Of a stretch of DNA of 64,000 nucleotides, positions 28,545 to 37,623 are shown piece by piece. Both the position numbers and the translations under genes were made by a program. Position 1 is the stretch's first letter. Each line of letters starts with the position of its first letter. The stretch comes from Ketobacter sp. MCCC 1A13808 (lineage in GTDB: Bacteria; Pseudomonadota; Gammaproteobacteria; Pseudomonadales; Ketobacteraceae). The notes under the pieces were generated by a model. It worked only from the letters and a program-made list of their open reading frames with translations, had not been told where the DNA came from and made no database searches. The stretch lies in the NCBI RefSeq assembly GCF_009746715.1, contig NZ_VRKW01000011.1:101580-165579 (forward strand). Reading direction: 5' to 3'.

Positions 28545-28811
28545 TCATCGCTCCGTATTTTCGATCGTCGTAGCGCCACACAGCTTGTGTCCAGGATGCA
28601 TCGACTTGTATGGTTCAATTCTTCTTGTTATGCCACTTGGCCTTACGGATCTTGAAACAAGATCTCCTCCACAGTTCGGGCAAACAAACTTTAAAACGGA
28701 TCTCGAACAACTTTCACAAAAAGTACATTCAAAGGAGCAAATAAACGCGCCCGCACAATCTGCAGGCAGGTTTTTATCACAGCATTCACATCCGGGTCTC
28801 ATCTCTCGCAT
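28545..28811 (-). CDS. DUF1272 zinc-ribbon-like protein
   Basis: 88 residues. The DUF1272 pattern is clear: 'MREMRPGCECCDKNLPADC', 'CSFECTFCESCS' and 'CPNCGGDLVSRSVRP', giving five to six CxxC-type pairs that should bind zinc. Function is unknown in the family. It ends in TGA, directly followed by the ATG of the truncated methyltransferase gene. A 160-base gap without a recognisable gene separates it from the ligase gene. Confidence 0.88.
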   Translation of the reverse strand: MREMRPGCECCDKNLPADCAGAFICSFECTFCESCSRSVLKFVCPNCGGDLVSRSVRPSGITRRIEPYKSMHPGHKLCGATTIENTER

Positions 28812-28971
28812 TTCATCACCAGATTATCGTTAGGTATTAGACCTATCTCTAGTATTTTCCAGCACGGAAGCGTATTCATTATTATTGACAACGTTATGTC
28901 TTTCTAACGGCAGAACCCGTCGGGTTTCCAAAGGTTTGTGTCCGCTTGTTACGCGGTCATCCCTTCCCGGA

Positions 28972-30252
28972 CTACGTTGACGGTTTTCGGCGCGCGGCTT
29001 TTAGTTGTCCGCCCGGGCCAGAAAGATTGCTCATAATGATAATGGCCGAGGGAATCCAGAATATCACTAGAATATAGTCACGCCGGGTAACAACGGTGTA
29101 GCAGTCTACTAATGTCAGTAAAAAGATTATCGTAAGCAAACCTATGGTAAGGCTGTGGAGGCTGGATCGAAGCGCTTCACGGGCGAGCATTGCAAGGGCT
29201 CCAATATGGATCAGCAAGCCGATGATTCCTCCATAATAAAACGTAGAAATCGGCAGGCTATGTGGGTGTGCGATGGTCCCCGAGCGAGCCTGCAGTTCGT
29301 CGCTGTTGCGATAAACCGTTTGACTGAAATCATTGATCCAGCCCCAGCCGACCAGCCAATGTTGCTGGGCATAGCGCAAGGTTTCCTCCCAGATTAAAAG
29401 CCGATAGCTGCTGCCGCGATCGGTAAGCACCGCAATCAGATCCGTGCTATAGGCAAAGACAGAAACAACACTGACGGCCGCGACCACAACGATAAGCTTG
29501 CCGGATTTTCCCAAAACAGGTGTGTAGAGCAGCCATATGAGCATGGTGGCGACCATTGCACTGATAGCGCTGCGACTGACCGTAAGCGCGACTATGGCTA
29601 TTGCTACCCCCAGCATGGCGATAGTGAGGATTTTTTCACGCACGCTTGTCAGATTCAGGTGCAGTCCTATTGCAATCAATATGACCGTTACCGGACCCAG
29701 CATGTTTGGGTTGAGAAGAATCCCGTAACCTGTCAGCCGATTACCGTACATGACAAACAGATCCTGACCCATTTGCCAGGCACCCAGCAGGTTTCCCAAT
29801 ATCCCCAGCCCCATTGCCCAGAACAGCCGCTTCATGGCGTTTTCGTCGTTGTAGAAATACAGGCCGCTGGCGGCCCAAAACAGTATGACAGAGATGCCCT
29901 TGCGAATTTGAACTGCAGGAGTTGGGTCATGAGGTGGTTGACTCCAGAATGCAGAAAATGCCACATACGCAATTAACAACAACCCTGCAACCACCGCCGG
30001 GTTTCGTATCAGCTGCGCGAGCACTGATTTCCAGAGCCCACGATCAAACCACATAGAAACAAGCAGCAACACCGTAAAGAAATCACGAGCATGATCGTTG
30101 GTGTTAAATGCCAGCAGCAGGAATACAGTGACCGGGTAGCCAATCGCAAGCACCGAGGTCTGCTGCCGGAACTTATTTCTGATACTGTGGTAGAGAGGCA
30201 TTTCTGCACCTGTGCGTTCGCCGCGAGGTGAGATGAGAAGCGATTTTTTCAT
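28972..30252 (-). CDS. O-antigen ligase/polymerase family membrane protein (Wzy_C)
   Basis: 426 residues with about 10-12 hydrophobic helices. The Wzy_C/WaaL-type region is visible: 'RLTGYGILLNPNMLGPVTVI', 'ALTVSRSAISAMVATML' and a periplasmic loop with 'DRGSSYRLLIWEETLRYAQQ' and 'HPHSLPISTFYYGGIIGLLI'. Family members join or polymerise surface glycans at the periplasmic face of the inner membrane. Exact acceptor unknown. The start at 30252 has a weak ribosome site; an in-frame ATG 17 codons in is an alternative. The GT-C gene lies 222 bases upstream on the same strand. Confidence 0.85.
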   Translation of the reverse strand: MKKSLLISPRGERTGAEMPLYHSIRNKFRQQTSVLAIGYPVTVFLLLAFNTNDHARDFFTVLLLVSMWFDRGLWKSVLAQLIRNPAVVAGLLLIAYVAFSAFWSQPPHDPTPAVQIRKGISVILFWAASGLYFYNDENAMKRLFWAMGLGILGNLLGAWQMGQDLFVMYGNRLTGYGILLNPNMLGPVTVILIAIGLHLNLTSVREKILTIAMLGVAIAIVALTVSRSAISAMVATMLIWLLYTPVLGKSGKLIVVVAAVSVVSVFAYSTDLIAVLTDRGSSYRLLIWEETLRYAQQHWLVGWGWINDFSQTVYRNSDELQARSGTIAHPHSLPISTFYYGGIIGLLIHIGALAMLAREALRSSLHSLTIGLLTIIFLLTLVDCYTVVTRRDYILVIFWIPSAIIIMSNLSGPGGQLKAARRKPST

Positions 30253-30474
30253 ATGATCAGGTGTTCCAAAAATCCGGCATTAAGTTATTTCAGAAAACAG
30301 GCTGACGGTAGTGTGGGCTAACTGGGGTAATGGGCCAATAAGCTTCATTCTGTGACGAATTTATGTGCGGCAAGAATACCCCATGGCAACCGCTATTAAC
30401 AGGCTGACCTTGAAAGAGCCTTCCTCGTAATCCCGTGTCAATGATGCAAGAGGGCCGCCGGATCAGCCTGCTTG

Positions 30475-32151
30475 TTAGCGTTGGATCATAGTGGTGTAGG
30501 ACAAGCATTCATCGTCACACTGAAAGGCGTACATCATAAGCTCGGTCACTTTCTTGCTGTCAAACTGGTCTTTTCGGAAGCCGTAAATGTGGCGGAAAGT
30601 ATCGTCCTCCTGGTAGTCCACCAGATAAACAAAATACTGATCGAAGTACTGCTTGAGGAATGCCGTGAGGGTTACCGATGCTCCCAACACCTTGTCGTGA
30701 GCGTAAATTTCGGGATTGATCCGGGAGTCGATGGTGAGCTTGCCCCGCTCGTTGTTATTCAGCAGCACCACCCGCTGGCCCTGATGCTCGCCTTTGAACG
30801 ATGAGGTATCCACCATAAACGCGTGATGAAACATGACCACCGAGGGGTTGAGGGATGCAACATAAGGGACATCAACATCGTGCTTGGCCGGGTAAACGCT
30901 ATTTAGACCCACCAGATCCACAATACGTGCCCCGTGCTGATTCCAGAACGCCATTCGGCCGGCTTCTGTGAGCACTATGGTGGCTTCGTCGGGAATCAGG
31001 TCCCGAATATCAAAAGAAAACTGATTGATGTAGGTGTGGTTGGAAATAACCTGCTTGCTACTTTTCAGATTGCTTTTGTTATCCACGCCAATGACTATCA
31101 GGCACAGCAGGGACAGACCCACGACCATCTTTTTCCTGGTGGTGGGTGTGGTGCGTGCATACCAATCCACCAAGCAGCAGAACAGCAAAAAATACGCGCT
31201 AAAATAAATCGGTGCCTGAAAACGGTAGCCTACATTCTGGCTCTGATGGGCAAACAGCAAAGCGATAAACAGAAAGGCCGCAGGCACCATCAACAAGGCT
31301 GCGGTTTTCAACTGTCGGGACAGTGCGGCAATCAGCCCCAACAGTACCAGGAGCTTTTCGTTGAGGGGTGCCCATGGGCTATTGGTGAACAGTTCCCCAG
31401 CCCCCTTTACATACAACGGCAGCGGTAGCCATTCTCCGAAATAGGCTAGCCGCAGTCCGAAATAGGTGATGGCCAGGATCAGGCAAGCCAATGAAATAGC
31501 CAGGTAGTGCTTTATGTGCCCCTGATTGAACGCGATATACGCTCCTGCTGCGAATGCCCCCAACCCAAAGATGACACCGTCAGGTCTGAACAGCCCCACC
31601 ACCAGCGCCAGTGCGGGCAGCCACAGTATCCCTTTTTGTTGATACAGAATAAAAACCAGACTGGTACAGAGTGCGGAGTACAGATAAACGCTGAAGCCAC
31701 CGACTGCGGCGACCAGGCTGTCGTTGTAAATCCAGATCAGGGCCCAGGGTAGAAACAGGAGCAGGGACGGGCCACTTACTTTTTTGCAGAGCACCCAGAG
31801 TATCAATGCACTCATCACAAAGACGCCAAAGGCGTTTAGTGCAATGGAAGCGGAACCAGGGTCGATGCCGAGCAGGCCGGCCCCGCATAACAGCATTAAC
31901 CAAAGAAAATCCGTTGCCCCCTCTGCTGGCGGCCCACCAGGGTAAAAGGCTTCACCGTATCCGTTCAGTATGTTCTGAACATAGATGAACATGATGTACG
32001 CATCTTCATGAAAGTGACCGTGGTCAATGAGCTTGAGATTCCAGAGGCAATAGGTAACGGCCAACCCGGCGGCGGCTAACAAGATAAAGACGATTCGCAG
32101 TGCGCCGGGTACCGTGTTTGTGGGTGCGATGGGCGAGTGGTTATGCTGCAT
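30475..32151 (-). CDS. GT-C-type glycosyltransferase-like membrane protein
   Basis: About 558 residues. An N-terminal helix is followed by the loop 'HFHEDAYIMFIYVQNILNGY' and 'GEAFYPGGPPAEGATDFLW', the Asp-containing first loop typical of GT-C enzymes that use polyprenyl-phosphate sugars. About 10 further helices lead to a periplasmic C-terminal domain with 'LTEAGRMAFWNQHGARIVDL', then 'VGLNSVY'. Role inferred: adding a sugar to a surface glycan or lipid. I chose the ATG at 32151 because AGGAAAGG lies 8 bases before it; 32175 is the longer choice. Neighbouring O-antigen-ligase-like gene supports a cell-surface role. Confidence 0.7.
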   Translation of the reverse strand: MQHNHSPIAPTNTVPGALRIVFILLAAAGLAVTYCLWNLKLIDHGHFHEDAYIMFIYVQNILNGYGEAFYPGGPPAEGATDFLWLMLLCGAGLLGIDPGSASIALNAFGVFVMSALILWVLCKKVSGPSLLLFLPWALIWIYNDSLVAAVGGFSVYLYSALCTSLVFILYQQKGILWLPALALVVGLFRPDGVIFGLGAFAAGAYIAFNQGHIKHYLAISLACLILAITYFGLRLAYFGEWLPLPLYVKGAGELFTNSPWAPLNEKLLVLLGLIAALSRQLKTAALLMVPAAFLFIALLFAHQSQNVGYRFQAPIYFSAYFLLFCCLVDWYARTTPTTRKKMVVGLSLLCLIVIGVDNKSNLKSSKQVISNHTYINQFSFDIRDLIPDEATIVLTEAGRMAFWNQHGARIVDLVGLNSVYPAKHDVDVPYVASLNPSVVMFHHAFMVDTSSFKGEHQGQRVVLLNNNERGKLTIDSRINPEIYAHDKVLGASVTLTAFLKQYFDQYFVYLVDYQEDDTFRHIYGFRKDQFDSKKVTELMMYAFQCDDECLSYTTMIQR

Positions 32152-32296
32152 GGCTGCGACCTTTCCTAACATCATAGAGTTGGATCATGGGCATGGGTGC
32201 TGTCAGAATCGCGCGATTCTAACATAACTTGCAGGCTGCGTTAGCCCACGGAATACTGCGACAACAGTAAGCGCCGTTCAATCCGCGCATTGACCC

Positions 32297-32588
32297 TTAC
32301 GGTAGGTAGATGTGATTTTTGAACTTCTCTCCAGCGGCACATTCCACGTTAGCAGAGCTTCGATAATATTCCTGCCCGCCGTTGAGTTCGTTGAGCAGCG
32401 GTACGCTCAGTGTCTGCCGCTTTCGGTATTTTTCTTCGTCACTGCAATCGCCTATGGCCGCTTCGACGCGATACCGCTTGCGAATTTTTGTAACCTCACT
32501 ATTCGGGATTGTCACCGTCTCGATCCGCTTTCAGCATCTGATCTAGAAAATTTTCTGCTATATCCAGTACTTTCTGATTTTCAGTCAT
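32297..32588 (-). pseudogene. Possible frameshifted small gene, unrecognised
   Basis: On the minus strand an ATG at 32588 with GGAGAG nearby starts 'MTENQKVLDIAENFLDQMLK' and stops at 32499 after 29 codons. An overlapping frame continues from 32515 to 32297 with 'SEVTKIRKRYRVEAAIGDC' and 'SSANVECAAGEKFKNHIYLP', which also looks protein-like. A single indel near 32505-32515 would join them into a protein of about 95-100 residues. I do not recognise a family. It lies in an 860-base stretch between the GT-C gene and the Tn3 transposase that holds no intact gene. Confidence 0.35.
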
Positions 32589-32746
32589 ATCTGCTCTCCA
32601 TATAGTTATACATGCTCTATCACTGTCCCCAACGCACGAGAGCAATAAGCAGAAATATTTTCTGTAAACGCACGTTATTCATTTAGGACTACGACGCATT
32701 GCTTAGGGATGAAGTGGAATGTAGCTTTGTACCTTGAAGAAATATG

Positions 32747-32944
32747 TTAGCTGTTTTTTCCTATTATAAATTGGCCATCCTCAATAACGCCTTTTGTTCT
32801 TTGAAGATCACTAGCATTACCTCGTAAATTAACCCCGTTAATATCCCACTCATACTCGCCCCATATCGTATTTTCGATAGCCTTGTCGTGACACTTTATG
32901 GGTTTGGATTCATCCACAATCCCATTTACAAACGTAGGACCAGC
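32747..32944 (-). pseudogene. C-terminal protein relic next to the Tn3 end, unrecognised
   Basis: The minus strand encodes about 65 residues of protein-like sequence ('KCHDKAIENTIWGEYEWDIN', 'GVNLRGNASDLQRTKGVIED') ending at a stop at 32747. The open frame runs back without a start through the Tn3 terminal repeat into the transposase gene, so the 5' part of the original gene appears to have been displaced by the transposon. Family not recognised. Confidence 0.35.
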
Positions 32945-32982
32945 GGGGGCATTTGAACGAAAACCTACGGTTTTGAATCCCG
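32945..32982 (+). repeat. Terminal inverted repeat of a Tn3-family element (tnpA-distal end)
   Basis: The segment starts GGGGGCATTTGAACGAAAAC. It shares the outer GGGG and the internal AACGAAAAC block with the 38-bp repeat of Tn3 as I remember it. It points inward toward the transposase gene, whose stop is at 33015, as expected for the end of such an element. No matching copy in reverse orientation was found on the other side of the transposase or beyond the DUF4143 gene. Confidence 0.5.
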
Positions 32983-33006
32983 CGACCACGTCGTAACCGT
33001 AGGTTT
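32961..33006. repeat. Perfect 12-bp inverted repeat beside the Tn3 end
   Basis: AAACCTACGGTT (32961-32972) is repeated in reverse as AACCGTAGGTTT (32995-33006) with 22 bases between. It overlaps the inner half of the terminal repeat and ends 9 bases short of the transposase stop codon. It could be a transcription terminator for tnpA or a transposase/host-factor site. Confidence 0.55.
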
Positions 33007-33014
33007 CTGCTGAT

Positions 33015-35951
33015 TTACCCCTTCTCCTCTTCATCCTCAATAAAGTAGGTGCCATTGGGTAGCACATGTTTATAGGGCAATAGCGAGATATGGGACAGGG
33101 TTTCATCGTCAATGTCCTCCCCCTGCTGTCGGAGCTGTTCCACAATGTCATTTATCTTGATCGTGTTCCAGTAAAGAATGGCGTTCGACACAAAACTAAG
33201 ACTGCTGGCCTTATTCATGATTTCCTCATAATCACCGGTAGTGAACTCACCCTGGTCGGCAAAAAAGATCCAGCGCGGCAGCTTGTGTCTGTATTCTCCT
33301 TTATTCAATTGCCGCTGGACGGTTCGACGCAATTCCTGATCCGTCAGGTAGCGCAGAATGTATTCAGTCTTGATGATCCGCCCGAGATTGGTGAAGGCTT
33401 TAGTGAGGCGATCCGAGGGTGAGCTATTGGTCAATCGCTGAACGATTACATGGGCTGGCGCCGTTTTCTGCTTCAGGGAAATGGCCACGCGCATCATGTA
33501 CTCCCATTGTTCCTCAATGATGGCCAGATCAGCAGTTTTGGTGAGCAGATTGTTGAGGTCACCGTAATCGACGGATTTGTCGATACGGTAGAGTTGTTGA
33601 TCCTTCAAATCCCGAATACGCGGCATAAAGTAGAAGCCGAGCAGATGGCAAAGCGCGAAAACGATTTCCGTATATCCGTGGGTATCGGTGGTATGTTCCC
33701 GTATTTTCAGGATGGTGTTGTTTTCTAATAATCCATCCAGTACATACAGCGCTTCACGCGGACTACAGGAAATGATCTTGGTGCTGAATACGGAATATTG
33801 ATCGGACACGTGGGTATAGATCCCTATCGCCTTCTCATAATAGCCATAGTATCGGGGATAATAGGATGCCAGCAGGCTGTCAGCCCGAATCTTAAATCGT
33901 TGCGCATCCGATGAGGACAACGTACCGCTACCATGGACGGCACTGAGCGGCAGTTCATGGTGCTGATTCACGATTTCGGCGCTGGCGTCAATGAGGGTTT
34001 CCTCACGTATATAGTATTGCAGGATGTGCCTGAGCATATCGACGGTCACTCCCTTTACACTGGCGCTCATCGACACCACACCCAGGTTGGTGGCCTGTGA
34101 AATAATGGCGGCCATCAGGCTTTTATAAAAAGCTTTCGGGCGTGATTGATGGTGCTGAATGGGAACAAAGTGACGACTGTAGTGCGTCATTTGATCCACC
34201 TCCATGAGGAGCTGTTCGATGCGGATGGTTGGCATGTGCGCATCGATCACTTTTTGCAGTCGGCTGACTTTATCCGGCACATCCAGCTTGTCATCGCGCT
34301 TGAGTTTCAACCGACCATTGTTGATCTCGGCGAAATTATCCAGACCAAACCGTTTTTTCGCTTCAGATACAGATTCGTGGAACTGTGCTGAAATGACGGC
34401 ACGAACTTCGTGCGGAGGTGGTTGTTGCAGTTCGGTATAGACGGTTTGCCTTGTTTCATCCCAGTTAGGCTCGTTCAAGGTTAGATCCCAGAACGAAACA
34501 TGTTGCTTGCTTTGCGGCAAATAGAGATCGCCGGAACGCAATGCGTCTTTCATCGCCAACGCTAGTCCCATTTCCCACACATTACGATTGATGCTGCCAC
34601 CTTGATCTTTGAGGCTGCGACGTAATTCGCGGGGAATGAAGGCTATCGGTGTCGTTTCCGGTAGCTTCTTGAGATCACCATTATCCAGTTGCTGGACAAT
34701 CTGGATTGCTTTGATCAGATGTCCGGAGCCTTTCGCGACCTCAAATGGTAAGCGGATAAAGTCGGCAAAATACTTTCGTAGACTGGGATAACGGGTCAAT
34801 AGCAAATCGCAGTAGCCACGCTCTTCCAGGCGCTTGAAGATGCGCAAATCGTCAATGGAAACCAGTAGGTGTTTCTGGTCGATACGCTGCCATAAATCCT
34901 GCTTGTATAAAGGCTCCTCTTCGGGCCACTCAAGCAGCACATCTGTGGTATCGAGCACGGTATCAATCGCTTTCTTTTGCCGTTTACGAAATTCCTTATG
35001 CTTCTTGTCGTGACTGTTTTTGGTTTGCCGACACAGCTCCGTCATGTACTGATCGTGCATTTTAACTAGGTGATCGAGCAATATCTTTCGGGATTCCAGC
35101 AGGAAACACACCATCAGGGCATAGCGCTTATGATCCTTGAAGCGTTTCATGTCCTTGGCGCTGTAGCGCTTGGTCAATCGGTACAGGTAGTGAAGAAAGG
35201 TGGTATCAATGAGCATTTCCTCGAATGCATTAATACCGGTAGCCACCAGATTGTCGTAGCGCTCAAGGTAGCGCTTCAGCGATGAAATTTTGGCAGCGGG
35301 TGGATATTCCTTAAGCTGATTGAAATAGGTTCGTTGATTGCCGCCTGAAGTTTGCAGCAGATCATCGATAGCCTCTCGCAATTCAGGCGACATCTGTTCA
35401 AACACTTGCTCAAAGAGCTGAGCATGGACCTGGTTGCAGATGCGAACGATTTGCCGTTCGATGGTGGTGGGCCCCGGTAAAACAATCCGATTCAACAGCA
35501 GGTAGCGCTCTGCCCGATGAAAGAGTTCATCCGGCAGTAACCCCTGGTGTGCCTGAGCTTCGACCCAGCGATCCAGATCGGCTTCCACCTTGACATCAAA
35601 ACGCCTGAATCCCAGGTATTTGAGGATGTTATTGCGGTGTTCCAATAAGGTGGCTTCCCGTTCGGGCACTTCCACAGTGAGCGCTGGCGGTAAATCGAGT
35701 TGGCTGCTGAGGTAGCTGACCACGCGGGACGAGAGATCGCTGAGCTGGTTCAGAAAGCGGCCATAGAGGCGCATGGCACAGAGCTGGATGGCAACGCCCA
35801 AGCGGTACTGTTTGCGGTATTTGTTAACCATCTGGCAGTCGCGGCGATTCAGGGTCCAGTCGCGAACCATTTCCTCGTCGGAAAAGCGTTGCGGCAATAT
35901 CAGTGGCTGATAGCGTTGTTGGTTGGTCAAAAACTGCTCTTTGGCTGTCAT
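33015..35951 (-). CDS. tnpA: Tn3-family transposase TnpA
   Basis: 978 residues, full length for the family. The N-terminal DUF4158-type region ('RFSDEEMVRDWTLNRRDCQM') is followed by the Tn3 DDE domain. Motifs seen in the C-terminal third: 'HVSDQYSVFSTKII', 'HTTDTHGYTEIVFALCHLLG' and 'NAILYWNTIKI', which surround the catalytic acidic residues. No frameshift is visible, so it may be active. No resolvase or recombinase gene and no clear res site accompany it. It catalyses replicative transposition by cointegrate formation. The start codon ATG has GAGGCG upstream. Confidence 0.92.
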   Translation of the reverse strand: MTAKEQFLTNQQRYQPLILPQRFSDEEMVRDWTLNRRDCQMVNKYRKQYRLGVAIQLCAMRLYGRFLNQLSDLSSRVVSYLSSQLDLPPALTVEVPEREATLLEHRNNILKYLGFRRFDVKVEADLDRWVEAQAHQGLLPDELFHRAERYLLLNRIVLPGPTTIERQIVRICNQVHAQLFEQVFEQMSPELREAIDDLLQTSGGNQRTYFNQLKEYPPAAKISSLKRYLERYDNLVATGINAFEEMLIDTTFLHYLYRLTKRYSAKDMKRFKDHKRYALMVCFLLESRKILLDHLVKMHDQYMTELCRQTKNSHDKKHKEFRKRQKKAIDTVLDTTDVLLEWPEEEPLYKQDLWQRIDQKHLLVSIDDLRIFKRLEERGYCDLLLTRYPSLRKYFADFIRLPFEVAKGSGHLIKAIQIVQQLDNGDLKKLPETTPIAFIPRELRRSLKDQGGSINRNVWEMGLALAMKDALRSGDLYLPQSKQHVSFWDLTLNEPNWDETRQTVYTELQQPPPHEVRAVISAQFHESVSEAKKRFGLDNFAEINNGRLKLKRDDKLDVPDKVSRLQKVIDAHMPTIRIEQLLMEVDQMTHYSRHFVPIQHHQSRPKAFYKSLMAAIISQATNLGVVSMSASVKGVTVDMLRHILQYYIREETLIDASAEIVNQHHELPLSAVHGSGTLSSSDAQRFKIRADSLLASYYPRYYGYYEKAIGIYTHVSDQYSVFSTKIISCSPREALYVLDGLLENNTILKIREHTTDTHGYTEIVFALCHLLGFYFMPRIRDLKDQQLYRIDKSVDYGDLNNLLTKTADLAIIEEQWEYMMRVAISLKQKTAPAHVIVQRLTNSSPSDRLTKAFTNLGRIIKTEYILRYLTDQELRRTVQRQLNKGEYRHKLPRWIFFADQGEFTTGDYEEIMNKASSLSFVSNAILYWNTIKINDIVEQLRQQGEDIDDETLSHISLLPYKHVLPNGTYFIEDEEEKG

Positions 35952-36134
35952 GAGCGCCTCATCGGTTTGTGGTCACGCCAACTACTCCTATAGAGTTGTT
36001 TTTATTTGTGTTTTTATGATGCCGACAGTGGGTACTGCCATCTTTCACATTTGGACGGCATTGTAATAACGATTGGACGATAATAGAATATCAGGTAGCC
36101 GAATTACAACTCCTGTTTAGCCGGAAGTCCATTT

Positions 36135-37373
36135 ATGTACCCTCGTTATTCTGAACTCCACGTCAAAGAAGCGCTGAGCGACACGCCCGTCGTGTTTATC
36201 ATGGGGCCCCGTCAGACCGGTAAAACCACCCTGGTGAAGACCTTGATGGATGAAATGGGGGCCGAGCAATGGACCTACATCACCTTGGATGACCAGGCCC
36301 AGTTTGAGATTGCCCAAGCCGATCCGGTGGGCTTTATTCGCAACCTGCCAGCCACCCGCATTGCCCTGGACGAAGTGCAACGCCTGCCGGAGTTGTTCGT
36401 ATCCATCAAGCAGGCAGTGGACGAACAGCGTACACCCGGTCGATTTCTGCTGACGGGCTCCGCCAATGCCTTGTTACTGCCGAGGCTCTCCGACTCTCTG
36501 GCGGGCCGGATGGAATCGGTGCGCTTGATGACGCTCTCGGAGTGTGAGATCCAGGGGCAGCAACCGACATTTCTCTCTAAGCTGTTGAACCGGGAAGCTC
36601 CTTCAACCCAGTCCATCCGTGTTAGGGAGCACATCCTGAACCGATTGGTCACCGGTTGTTTTCCGGAGCCGCTACAGCGCGCCAGTGAACGACGCTCCCA
36701 GGCCTGGTATCAGCAATACCTGAGCACTCTGGTGCAACGGGATATTCGTGATCTGACCCACATTGATCATCCGGATTTAATGGGCAAGTTGCTCAAGCTC
36801 ACCGCCTTTTACGCCGGTAAACTGGTCAATCTCACCGAATTGGGGGGCAAACTGGGACTGGATCGGCTGACCATCAAAAAATATATGGCACTGTTGGAGC
36901 AATTGTTTCTGGTGGAGCAATTGCCCGCCTGGCATTCCAACGAATATAAACGGCTGGTGAAGACACCCAAACTGCATTCCGTCGATACTGGCCTGATGTG
37001 CGCCGTGCGAGGCCTCAACCGGGACCGTCTGCTCAAACAACCGGGAGATTTTGGTCTGCTGTTGGAAACCTTCGTTTATAACGAATTGCGCAAGCAAGCG
37101 GTTTGGGTGGACGAACCATTGAGTTTTTACCATTACCGGGATAAGGACAAAGTGGAGGTGGACGTGATTATCGAGAACGCCATGGGTGACTGCTTCGCCA
37201 TCGAGGTGAAGGCGGCAGCGACCTTAAGTGCGAAGGATTTTACCGGACTGAAACGGTTTCAATCCGTGGCTGCCGATCGCTTCAAGATCGGTATTCTGCT
37301 CTATGACGGCGACCATACGACAGCCTTTGGTGACAATCTTTATGCCGTACCACTGGGAGCCCTTTGGGCTTAA
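36135..37373 (+). CDS. AAA+ ATPase with DUF4143 domain
   Basis: 412 residues. Walker A 'GPRQTGKTT' is near residue 24, Walker B-like 'IALDEVQRLPELF' near 76, then 'RFLLTGSANALLLPRLSDSL' and a C-terminal DUF4143 domain ('YGDHT'-end region with 'DVIIENAMGDCFAIEVKAAA', a nuclease-like fold core). These ATPases are common, mobile and functionally obscure; suggested roles include DNA handling or toxin-antitoxin-like behaviour. It is divergent from the transposase gene with a 183-base gap, so it may be a passenger of the Tn3-like element, but the right end of that element was not found. GGAAG precedes the ATG. Confidence 0.88.
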   Translation: MYPRYSELHVKEALSDTPVVFIMGPRQTGKTTLVKTLMDEMGAEQWTYITLDDQAQFEIAQADPVGFIRNLPATRIALDEVQRLPELFVSIKQAVDEQRTPGRFLLTGSANALLLPRLSDSLAGRMESVRLMTLSECEIQGQQPTFLSKLLNREAPSTQSIRVREHILNRLVTGCFPEPLQRASERRSQAWYQQYLSTLVQRDIRDLTHIDHPDLMGKLLKLTAFYAGKLVNLTELGGKLGLDRLTIKKYMALLEQLFLVEQLPAWHSNEYKRLVKTPKLHSVDTGLMCAVRGLNRDRLLKQPGDFGLLLETFVYNELRKQAVWVDEPLSFYHYRDKDKVEVDVIIENAMGDCFAIEVKAAATLSAKDFTGLKRFQSVAADRFKIGILLYDGDHTTAFGDNLYAVPLGALWA

Positions 37374-37431
37374 CCACGCCATAATTCAAGCAACCGTGTA
37401 TGACGGCTTTGTAATTATACCGTCATCTGGT

Positions 37432-37443
37432 TGACAGACTTGT
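37432..37443. promoter_or_regulatory. Candidate CopR/CusR box before copper cluster 2
   Basis: TGACAGACTTGT matches 10 of 12 positions of the core of the box at 60954 (TGACAAAGTTGT), itself very like the E. coli CusR site. It lies about 180 bases before the first gene of the cluster. The overlapping TTGACA at 37431 could be a -35 element, though no good -10 was found. Confidence 0.45.
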
Positions 37444-37623
37444 GTTTTACTATTTACTGAGAAGGTATTTTTTATGGTTGGTGCAATTTATTTTTCAGTT
37501 TAGCGGTAACGAAATAACAAGTTTTTTGATCCACCTCAACGCATGAAGTGGAACGAAAGATTGAACATTCAGACGAAATATATAGACTTATCAGATATAA
37601 ATAATGAGTTGTATCATCTCAGT

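Noticed and set aside
33015..37373. Complete composite transposon carrying the DUF4143 ATPase
   Set aside because: No second terminal repeat matching 32945-32982 was found after the ATPase gene or before it, so the right border cannot be set.
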